A DNA stretch of 64,000 bases from positions 17,865,734 through 17,929,733 of the forward strand of contig NC_089738.1 of the NCBI RefSeq assembly GCF_035083965.1, read 5' to 3'. Shown piece after piece: positions 53,847 to 64,000 of the stretch (positions are counted from its first letter, which is position 1; each line of letters opens with the position of its first letter). The translations under genes were made by a program, and so were the position numbers. The stretch comes from Branchiostoma lanceolatum (lineage: Eukaryota > Chordata > Leptocardii > Amphioxiformes > Branchiostomatidae). A model generated the notes under the pieces. That model was given only the letters and a program-made list of their open reading frames with translations, did not search any database and was not told the DNA's origin.

Positions 53847-55159
53847 GAATAACAATCTGGGCAACTTGGCCCAAATACATTAGTCAATTCTTACATTAAT
53901 AAAATGTCATGCTGGCTTCAACATATATTTTAGTAGATAACATAAATGTAAATGCTTTCTTTCCAGTTCACATTGCAAATGATATGATCTTTTTATCATG
54001 TTTAAAAGCTCTGATATATGTCAACATATAAAATTATTTGCTATTTTTCTTAGACTATATATAGTCTAATATATATATTGTCATTTGAGACAAAAAAAGG
54101 ATATTGTTTGGTACCTTGCAATGTAAACACACATAAGTAAGTTTGTATAAATAGATTCCAACACCATTATCATATTTACAGGATATAAAAGCCTATGGTT
54201 GGTCATGCGGTGCAAGCAACATCAACAAGTTAAACAATTAATCATATTGCAATCAGCGTAAGCATAAAATAGTTTAAATAATGATTTCTGGAAATGCTAA
54301 GCTTAAACACTTGCTCTTTGCTACATTGTGGTAAGTGCTATATTTTCCAAGATAAGACAGAAAATACTGGTAGTTGTTGTTTTCAAAAGTTCCTTTAAGT
54401 TAATAGGTTTCACTGAGGTTGGGAACACACAAAGGAATGACAGGAAAAACTAAAGATTTGATTTTTAGTCATGATTCCTTTGTCACAATTTCGCCATGGA
54501 AAAATGTCATGGAAAAACACATTTTTCCCCCCACTTTTGAATTGAAATTGGGGTCTCTATCCGTGAATAGTTTCATCAGGTTGGTAAGTCACTGGATAAC
54601 AAAGTTCGCTTTACACATCTAAGTATTTATACCAAGCAGACATTTTGGTGACCATCTGTCACCTTCCTCAGGGCTATACTGACTGACTTTACTTCGAACT
54701 GCAGCTAGGTGTCGCTGCTGCAATGTGAAGAATGCGGTCCCAAACGTGACCGATCAGGAAGTATTCCCATTCAGTATTGCCCCAAGGAAGGTAACAGACG
54801 GTCACCGAAACATCAACAAGGCATAAACATTTGTTTGTGTGCAGAGTTCTAGCCAGCATAAGTCATTCCATCGTTTGACGGAATTTTGTTGCATACAATG
54901 GCAAAACTTTTAGACCATTTCGTCAAACTTGACGGACAAAAATCCATGAGTAAAGATGTAAAAATGTCTAAATTTGAATAATTTGATTTGTTTGTACAAG
55001 GTGACAAAAAAGGAAGACTCTTTGTAGGATCTTTCTGTCAATGGGAATTAGGATCATGATGGAAAAAAATTCAAGCTTGCTAGAACCCTGGTTGTGTACA
55101 CATAAAAACTTTGTTAACCAGAATTGGGGTTAATCCAAAGAGCATTCTTAGAATTAACG

Positions 55160-58100
55160 CTAATTAACAAAGACCATGGGTGACGCGGACGTCGATGTGG
55201 CACGACTTGCACGCTGCCTGCTGATTGGTCGCTGCTGGGACTTGCTGAGCCGGTTGAGTCTACTGCTGAGGTGCGGCGGGGGGGACAGCTTGTCTAGCCG
55301 CGTGCACTTGGGGAACTTCAGAACGTTCTGGATCTTGTCAAATAACGTCCTGTAGCGGGTGGTATAAAAAGGAATTAGGGTGAATACTCTGTTCCTAGAA
55401 GCAAGAAGCATTGGTATCAAGATCACACAGTACTCACACTGTACCTACCTACTTGTAGCCCACCAGGGATGTCTCCAGCGTTATATTTTTTGTCCCCTCA
55501 TTGTTTGGGAGCCAATGATGTTACTTCTCGTTGTTAAATCTGTCATTTTGAGACAGATGGTGAGAAATATTTGTCTGTTCCAACAGGCAAATTTCCGTCC
55601 ATTTACAAAGGGACAGGTCCTGGAGACAGCCTGATGCGTACTGAAGATAGAGTGCAAACCTACTCTAGGACAGCATAGCTCCACCACCCACCTACACCAC
55701 ACAGTTGGATAGGTTGCTATAAAAGCACCCTCTAGTGAATTAATGCTAAACTGGAAGAATACCATGTACATGATATGCTGATGGGACCCTTAGGCCACAC
55801 ATTGTAGTAGTTGGACAACAACAAAGTGACTTACTCTACGTGGGTTTTACTTTGCACCAGGTACAGCTCCTCCAGGTCCTCCTCCTTCTCTGGGAACTCT
55901 GTGGTTAAAAACTGAAAAGTACAGACAACAAAATTAGTAAGTTGTGGGATAGCCAATGTCATAAAATCACAATGAACAGTAGACCACAGCTTAATGTCCC
56001 GTACAAGGGACTGCAATCCTTTCCAGTAGCTTGCATGTTGGATAAGCGACAACAGCCGGGATTCAAACTTCTGATGTTCAGGTTGAGTGGCAGGGCCACC
56101 AACTACTAGACAACATGAGACACAGTGACTACCATGGATGCAGATAAACTCTCTCTATCTCTCTCTATCCAGTTTTACGTCTTTTGTTCCCCATCATCTG
56201 GGGGTTAGACGTGCTTACACATGGATGGGGGAGCCCCAGAACTCTTCATCAAGTGCAAGTCTTTTTTGTAGCAAGAGTTTTTACGGCTGGATGCCCTTCC
56301 TAACGCCAACCCAAACCCTATTGCTGGGCTTAGGATATGGGAAATACGTGGGACACGTCTGGGTGCATGTCCGGACATGTCTGGGTATCCCACTGGGGAT
56401 TGAACCTGGGTCTTATTGGTTCATAGCCGGATGCTCTGCCACTGTGCCACACAGACGAACAAACGAACAAACAAACAAAACAACAGCATGTGAGCATCAC
56501 CTTCAGCCTAGTTCCCACGTTGAGTTTGATGCTCTTGCTCTGCGCGGTGAAAGTTAGGTAGATACGGTCCTGCGACATCACGCGGACGGACATGTGCCGG
56601 TTCAGCGTGAAGCAGATCGGCTGGAACGGCGGCGCGTGAACGTGCGTAACCTGATCCTTCCAGTGCCACGCCCGCCGCTTCTCCCCGTACACGTCAAACA
56701 GCGAACCTTCCATCGGAGTCAGGTGCATCCTGGGGAAGAATTAGGATTGTTAGTACTTGTAATTATGAGATGTTCTATGCTATGTTATGTTACGCTTCCA
56801 TGTTTTTCTGTTATCATGTGTGAATTTGATACTACTCCCCAACCAAGGTTAGAGGGCTTTGGGTTGGAAGTAGCCTGGAATCCATCCTGTTCTTTCTAAA
56901 CTGATATTTCAAAATCTATAGTCGACTGGTACAGATGACTTGAAAAAACTTTGCTGACCAACTCCCAATCACAGACTCAAGACTAACTCTCAACCATGGT
57001 CTGGAGAGGGTCGGGAGGCATTGGTCAGTTTAAGGGGGCATCCCCTAGTTTATTTTGGGTGTGCACCATTAAGATGGCTAGACATTGTAGAAACTGTATT
57101 GTACCTGATGGTCCCAGTCTGGAAGTAGGAGGTAGCGAACCCAGAGGCATCAAACACAGCCAGCTGTGCCGCCTTGTCTGCAGCATCCTGGAACAGACAA
57201 GGGGATGCGCCAAAAATAATTACTCAAGCAACTGGATAAGATTTTGAAGCAGTCAGACGTTTCAGACAGTATCCACTGTCCCTCGTCAGTGACTAACGAT
57301 AGGACTTAGAACACCAGGTTTTATACCAAAATTCTGAATAGATATGTTAATGAGGTTAAGACAATTTAGGATGTCTTGAAGAAGTCTTTAAAAGAAGATT
57401 AATTCAAGAAAAAGTTTTATGCCAATGGTTCAATTAGCTACTGTTGTTTTAGTACAGTAAAACAGTAACTAAATGTTGTTTGTCCGGGGGTGGGGGGTGG
57501 TGGGTAGTGCATTTTCCCAGGTGCCTGAAAGTTCAACGCGTAGACCCCCTTTCCTATTGAGGGAAGGGACAAGGGGATGATTCCAAACTCAGATACCAAT
57601 AGATACAACACTTTGCAAATTGACGAGTGGAATTATTCAGAACATTATCACATAGAATAATTGCATGCCACACCAATTGCAAAACATCATTTTGTTGTGG
57701 CTCAATCTACAATTTAGGGCTCATGGCAACTTGCTTAGTGACAATTTGCTTTCGATTGCTGTCCAAGCATAATAATGTCCCTTTTTACATTCAATGACAT
57801 TAGATGAACTATTATGCATAAGACCAAGTCTGTGTGACAAAGATAAGAAAGTCTTACACACCTCCTGTATGATGTATGTGTATTGTTTCTTCTCCACTGA
57901 ACTGATGGTGACGGCCAGACTACCTGATGGGTAACTTTGTAAGAGTTAAGGGCAGACCTTAGTTTCTGTAAATGCTATATCTGTGCTACTAATTGCCACA
58001 ATGGAAAATTGATTGAGTACAGAAAAAATGTTGTAAAAGTATCAAAAGTGAAAAAGCCAGAGAGCCTTACAGGTAGCTTTGCAAGCATTAAGGGCAGATT

Positions 58101-61100
58101 CTATTTTGTTCCCTTTAGCTATGTCTTATCTGTTGTAATGCATATATTAGATGGTTGACTAAGGGAAAAACAGTGTAAAACCTTGTCATCAAAAGTAAAC
58201 ATAAAGAAAACACTAGAAAGGATACTAGACGTTCCCGGTGCCGTCTGGGAAGAGCATGAAGAACACAGTCCCGTCATCGTAGTATCTCACGATCAGACCA
58301 AGCTCATTTTTCTGTAAGGAAACAGCAATTATCAGTCTCCGTTAAGCTGATTCTTGTACAGAAACAATGTCAGCAAAATTAATCTCAAAGAAACAGGGTA
58401 ATGATACTGTAAGTTACAGTAGTTGAGTTTTAGAATAGTTTCAAAATAAATACTTTTTAATTTGCCAATTTTTGTACATATATATTTTTACTATAAGAGT
58501 ATTGTGTGACAGCTAAAAGCAAACTATAGTTAATATTTTTCTTACAGAAACAAATCTGTATTTGCCAATTTTGAAGTATAGACCTGGCATATAATGCCAT
58601 GTAGTATCTAAGAACATGCTTTTGGTGACTTAGATGATTTACTTTATTCTTAGTAGTACAAACATGTATTACACTTTCAGCTATTGAAAAAGCATGGCAC
58701 CTCGTCTTAAGCATTATGCGTGGAGTTTGACAGAAGAAAATGAAAGAAGTTTTGGATAATGTACCTTGTGAGCCAGCATGTTGTCGATTGGTCCAGGACA
58801 GAAGATCTCCTCCAGAGGCGGGAGTTCCTCCATGGGGGAGGAGGGGCGGATGGTCCAGCCCTCGTCCATGCACTTCTGCGACGACAGCTGGTAGTTTATC
58901 GTCTTCATCTGACGCGCAACTGGGGGACGGGGAAGACAAGCCAAGAGTCAGGAAAGGAAAGGACAGTGATCTCGAAACAGTTTAGCTCAAATGAACTCAA
59001 TGAACAGATGAGCTTATATTCCACTGGTCGTGACAGGAAGACAAATGCTATATACAGTATTTACAGGTTCATTGTACCGGGGAAATTCCCCTAGCTCTTT
59101 TCGACAAGCACAATGAACAGTGGACCACGGCTTAACGTCTCGTCCTAAGGACTGCGACCCTTTCCGGTAGCGTGGATGTCGGGTGAGCGACACAGCCGGG
59201 ATCGGACCCGGGGCTTCTAGTTCCAGAGGCAAGATCGCAAACTACTGGACTACGCACGCTACTGTTTTGATATCATGCAGGAAAATGTATTTCACATAAC
59301 TAAGGATGGATCTGGTACTATATCCCCAAGTGGTTCCATCTGTTTTATCTCTGAATGACTCACTTATTTAGTCATATGTACTTCTAAATGTCTGCTTAAA
59401 AGGTAACACAAGTTTCATAAAAAAGGCAGGTTTGGGTGCATATGTTGGAGTCTTTTTTTCAGGTTAACCCAGAGGCTTTATTTGTCTGTTGTTCTTCAAA
59501 TTTGGCCAACTTAATTGTGCAGACTGTGCTTTTTAAATTTTCTTCCATGCTACTCAATTCTGAAATGCTATTAGGCTGCATGTTTGTATACTTACAGGCA
59601 AAGAAGTTTGCCTGATTCATCCCAGCCAGGTTCTTCTGTCTCTCTGCCTCTCTCTCCTTCATCCTGGGAGAAGAGATCACAATCATGCAACTTTAAAATC
59701 AATTCCAACATCTCAAAATATAATCTCAAAATTTCACTGGATTAGGAGCAAAGCATTGAGAAATCTAAGGGGGTCTCTGGAAAGCGTTTTAGACATTAGT
59801 CAAGCTCCCTTATAAAAGGAACCAACTAAACAATGTGATTTGATTAAACTGAAGAAACTAAAAACAAAATCCTACCGTAGCGCTGCTCTCTCCTTGGCCG
59901 CTCTCCTTGCTTGTTTACTGCCGAACGGCGCGTGAGGCTTGATGTCGATTTTTGCGGGGACGGTGTCCTCGGACTTAGACTTTTCCTCGTACATGAAGAG
60001 CAGAAACTGGTGGTAGTCTTCACAGCAGTACAACTGGGAGGGGGAAGAAAAACATGTTAACTAATCATGAACAAAAAGTAAAGATTCAAACTTCGCAACC
60101 TCTTGGTCCAGAGGTAGGTTAGCTACCTAAACTGGTTTGAGATATTGTTTTTTTTTGAAAGGTGGAAACAAAGGAACAATGTTGATAAACTTAACCGTCA
60201 AACCTGAAGCAGCCAACCACCAGTCCTACAGTAATAGACCATAGTAAAACAGTCCTGTCTAACATACAGGTACTAATTTACAAATCCTCTTGTTTGTCTG
60301 AAGCATTGTTACCACCTCCAGTTACTAACAATTTTTCTTCAGTCGTTGTTGAGACCAACTATGACATTGTCACAGACTGTATTCAAAAGAATGAGATCCA
60401 CCTTCCTTTAATCAAGTTGTACCAAGAAAAAACAAACCTTGATCAGGTTTTGAACACTGTGAACAATCCAAGTAAACCTACCAACACACCAGTCAACAGA
60501 TGCTGGTAAAAATATAACCTCTTTGGTGGGGGTAAAACTCTGCACCCCACTGGAGCTATTTTTGAATGGAATGCTGAGTGTGATCAAGTACTGCATCAGT
60601 GCTCAAGCCTCTCAAACTAAGACTTTGGAGAGCACTTTGTAGTTGGGTAAGTAGGGCTTAGGTATGACAAGTTGTTGCATGTAATATAAGAAGGCTCTAC
60701 AGTTATAATGCCTGTGAAGCTGGTGTGGTAGAGTATGCTGCTTCAGACCAAAACAAGTCTGTTGATAATAGAACGTTTTCCCTGTATCTTGCAAATTTTA
60801 AACCGCTGCTTTGTTTTAGCATGATCTTGTCTTTTCCTAAAGCTTAAAGCTTGGTGTAAAAAGTTGTCCAAAACCTTAAAACTTTGCGTAAAAAGTTGTA
60901 CAAAACCTTAAATCTTTGACACCAAAATTTCAGGGTGTGCAGCATTCTTTAGGGCAAATGAACATTGCACAGCACAAAATGCTTTATCCATGTACTGTAA
61001 CTTTAAACACAGTCTGACACAACATAGCTAAGTCAAAGGTATCTGGAAGTCCGTAGCAATACTCAAATGCAATAAACACATACCTGTGAGGAATCGCCCG

Positions 61101-63965
61101 TCTCTAGTTGTTCCTTAGAGGGGATAGGTTTGATCTTCTTGTGGCAGTATTCACACACCCCCTGGAACAGCCCCCCCTCACCAGTACCCCCCTCATCGTC
61201 ACTGGTACTCGTCTTCAGCTCCTGCAGTTGCTAAGGGAAACGACAGGAGGGGGGGTGTAAGAGGTGGGGAGCATGCATTATTGCACCGGGGGAAGGACCA
61301 CGATAGATAGAACATGTACAAGGTTTGCACATGACATATAAGAGGTGGGGATCATGCATTGTTGGGCCGGGGTAGGGATGATGATAAACAGAGCATGACA
61401 TATTGTACATGTTAAGGTTTTGGGGGGAATTGAGCATACATTATTGGGAAGGGGCCACATTAACAGAAGGAGCAATTTTGTTTATAGGGTTTGTCAGGTG
61501 TGAATTGGAAAAAACACAGCAAACGTCAGTGATAAGCAAAATAATAATTCATCTTCAGAACCTGATTTCATATCAGTGATGACTCTGTAGCTCTCTGATC
61601 AATTTGCGAACAAAATAAAATTCTCCTGTGATCCGTTGCAAATGAACAGAATTTCAAGTTGAGAGATCTCCTTTGAATGTGCCATCATTGTTTTAACTCG
61701 ATACCTTATCATCATACAAAAACTGCATATTTTGTATGTCCAATTCTCCAAACGGAGCTCGACACTTCGTATACTAACATTTAAGAGAGTAAAGGGTAAA
61801 TCAAATCAAACTTAACAAGAAAATCCGAAAACATTTGAACTGACAAAAGAAACTGATTTCGCATTGTGGAAATGTTGCAATTTTGCATACAATCCCGAAG
61901 CGAGAGAACGTTACCTCGAAGTTGATATCGGGTTTCTTCGTTTCCCGTTGGTACTCCAGGATGGCGGGCGGGCCGATGCTGGGAAGCATGGCCTCCTGGG
62001 ATACCATGTCGCTCTGCATGGGGTAGCCAAACTCATTCTCATCCTGGAACAGAGATGGGCACAGAAATTAGTCATCTTTATTTAGATCAGAACTCAACAA
62101 CTTGACAATGGAATCAGGGTGCTAAACAATTTCTTCTGTATCTGCATGAATCTGAATCTGTATAGTTGGTATAACTGTCCTTCGGCATAACACACCAGCT
62201 TCGCAGGCATGCAGCGTGGCAGCAGCTGGTTAAAGTACTCTGAACATGCTGTCACACCTAGCCTTTGCACATCTACCTGTTAAGCATTGTTTAAAGCTAT
62301 CTAATGAGGATGCTCCTAAGGTACTTGGTGGCAACAAGTTCCACTCTATGATAATTCAGGGGAAAAACAAATTCTGACCACCTTCATCCTGGGTATCTGC
62401 TAACTTTTCAAATTGGTACTAATGTTAGACATCACTATATATACTTTCTATTGTGTACTAGGAAAATATTCACAGACCTACATGTATCAAACTGACGAAA
62501 CTATTACTCCCACAGTAATCTAGGCCACTGGTTAACACCTTAAGTGACTTAACTACAACAAAAGATGTTAGCCGGCCCCTCTAACTGTGTTTACTGTAAA
62601 CAATAACCAAGCCAAGCTACTCTATAGAATTATGTAATTAATCTTCCACGCTAGTTAAACAGCCCTAAATGGCCCTTACAACTTTACAGTATCAAGTCAT
62701 GTTAGACTGAGGTTTCTAGTCAAACTGGATACAGCAACTGATCAGGGATGGAAAGGTAACCACGCTCACAGGGCAAGGGTCAAGGATTCAAAGACTTTTT
62801 TTCATTTAAACTTTAAATCCTGTGGTTGTCAATGATCAGCTTCATGCTAAAATCTAAACTTTAATTTGGAATTTTAAGGTCTCAAAGAAACTTTTCACAT
62901 ACTGGGAATTAGTACTAATAGTAATAGTCTAATACTACAACAGTCACTGTCTAGAAAGTTGTAGTTTTCTTTTTCAATGAGGCTGAAGCAATTATGTTGG
63001 GTATAAACAAATCCTATTGTGATGGCTGAATGGCTTCAGAAAAACAATCCTTTTAACAACAAATAACAGTTGTAGTGGTTTGAAATTCATGTATGCTGTC
63101 ACCATAGTGAGATGCAATGTTGTTTCTTTTTGTAGTTCTTTATGGAGTTCTAACTCTGATAGACATTAAAAAAATCTCAGAACCTAAAGTGTCACTTAGT
63201 GTGCTAAGTATGTTAGACATGTGTTCGAATATGTTGGGGTTTTATTTTTTCTCTGTTTTATTTGTTTGACAGAAAACAATGCAGTTAATCATATTAATGT
63301 GTGTTCCGGAAGGTCCCAGAACTCACCTCTGAGCTTGAGCTGAGATCCAGCATGGGGATCTCGTGATCCAGCTCCTGGGATTTCAGCTCGGGGATGGATC
63401 CCGGGGCGGACTTCTCGGCGAGTTCATCCTCCTCCGACTCAGATATACTGCTGGTCCTGGACCGGTGGCTGGACTGGCTCAGGGAAGACGTGCGACGCTT
63501 CTTACCCTGACGCTTCTTCAGTTTAGGTGGACCTGAAGTTATAGTTATTTTGCAAAATTGATTCACAGCACAGTTTAAAAATTTTCTCTATTTCAAACTT
63601 AATGTATTTGGCATTTAGGTGAACTTGAAGTTACAATGGTTTGAAAAATTGATTTTCGCATTTCAAATATTGAAAATTTCGAGCTCTGATCTTTGAAAAG
63701 GCCACACACAAGGCAAAACTAGTTGATATAGGCTCGAATAAAGTTCTAAATGGGAATATGCGGTTACAGCGTCTTTTCTGAAGATATGACATGAGTGTGT
63801 ACGGTTGGCTGGAGGTTGTCCACTACTATTGGCCAAGTTTGGCAAATTACCTTAACTTCAAAGATGGATCAAGAAACAAAAATTTGTGTTGATCACTTCC
63901 AGATGACTTACCTGGGGGCTCCATTTCACGTTTCTTTTCTTCTATTTCACTCAACAAAGTTGCAC
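55160..63965 (-). CDS. ERICH6: ERICH6/FAM194-like protein, 5' part missing
   Basis: Thirteen exons on the - strand join in phase: 63965-63912, 63532-63327, 62043-61915, 61230-61084, 60033-59876, 59663-59596, 58919-58765, 58311-58226, 57934-57862, 57187-57105, 56729-56501, 55911-55835, 55349-55160 (about 551 aa; the N-terminus lies right of the window). Order: coiled, charged start (LLSEIEEKKREME); Lys/Ser-rich and Glu-rich region (SISESEEDELAEK); a CEYCHKKIKPIP motif; LYCCEDYHQFLLFMYEEK; then the FAM194-type C-terminal domain with YYDDGTVFFMLFPDGTGNVY, YPSGSLAVTIS, QYTYIIQ, GEKRRAWHW and IYLTFTAQSKSIKLNVG; a basic Ser-rich tail. Family function is poorly known. The donor of exon 58311-58226 is a weak GTATCC but gives the conserved GNVYYPSG reading. 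Confidence 0.9.
55965..56115 (-). mobile_element. tRNA-derived SINE-like repeat, family S2
   Basis: CACAATGAACAGTAGACCAC, CTTTCCAGTAGCTTGCATGT and ACAGCCGGGATTCAAAC match 59105-59262 in order. The last motif resembles a complementary B box. Lies in an intron of the ERICH6-like gene. Confidence 0.6.
56180..56460 (-). mobile_element. SINE-like repeat with tRNA-like head
   Basis: The + strand ends with GGGGATTGAACCTGGGTC and CTCTGCCACTGTGCC, which read as B-box-like and A-box-like motifs on the - strand. The body contains CTGGATGCCCTTCCTAACGC. A (CAAA)n tail region follows. Intronic. Confidence 0.55.
57216..57410 (-). repeat. Dispersed repeat, family R1, reversed copy
   Basis: The reverse complement of 2216-2480 in order (TTACTCAAGCAAC, AGACGTTTCAGAC, TCAGTGACTAACG, CCAGGTTTTATACCA). 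Intronic in the ERICH6-like gene. Confidence 0.7.
59105..59262 (-). mobile_element. tRNA-derived SINE-like repeat, family S2, second copy
   Basis: CACAATGAACAGTGGACCAC, CTTTCCGGTAGCGTGGATGT and CGGGATCGGACCCGGGGCTT match the copy at 55965-56115. Intronic. Confidence 0.6.
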
Positions 63966-64000
63966 CTAAGAAAACAGAGGTGAAGCACATGTGTTCAAAG

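Overview
This is animal nuclear DNA: genes are split by GT-AG introns, dispersed repeats are dense, and one nuclear tRNA gene has an intron. The gene content (ectodysplasin-type TNF ligands with collagen stalks, a norrin gene, an ERICH6/FAM194 gene) fits an invertebrate chordate. A lancelet (Branchiostoma) is my best guess. This is inferred from protein resemblance, short introns and SINE/MITE load; I ran no database search.

Layout. (1) 1-851, + strand: the last two exons of an EDA-like TNF ligand whose 5' part lies outside the window. (2) 852-7477: repeats and microsatellites, plus a compact AP-1/kappaB/E2F/CCAAT cluster near 5.1 kb followed by a possible orphan first exon. (3) 7478-17215, + strand: a complete EDA-type ligand (cytoplasmic tail, TM, furin-like basic sites, interrupted collagen stalk, TNF homology domain). 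The exon for the C-terminal half of its TNF domain is present in four tandem, intact, same-phase copies (A-D), each with its own acceptor and stop codon. (4) 17216-22815: 3' flank with a hairpin-forming tandem repeat, then repeats. (5) 22901-30746, + strand: a second complete collagen-stalk TNF ligand with a histidine-rich linker and a divergent C-terminal half split over three exons. (6) 32762-39961, - strand: a norrin (NDP) orthologue in three coding exons, with degenerate tandem copies of its signal-peptide exon upstream. (7) About 40.5-53.1 kb: gene-poor and rich in tandem arrays, fold-back elements and SINE fragments. (8) 53158-53244: tRNA-Lys(UUU) with a 14-nt intron. (9) 55160-63965, - strand: the 3' thirteen exons of an ERICH6-like gene that runs off the right edge.

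How the genes relate. Three secreted or membrane TNF-family ligands lie in one orientation within 31 kb, which looks like tandem duplication of an EDA ancestor. The exon A-D array would let one gene make four ligands that share stalk and membrane anchor but differ in half of the receptor-binding domain. That array is the main candidate for an undescribed system. Norrin is a cystine-knot ligand for Frizzled-4; its closeness to EDA-like genes may be old linkage. All exon models come from reading frame and splice-site logic: every coding-exon phase joins and each complete model is divisible by three, but no transcript evidence was available.
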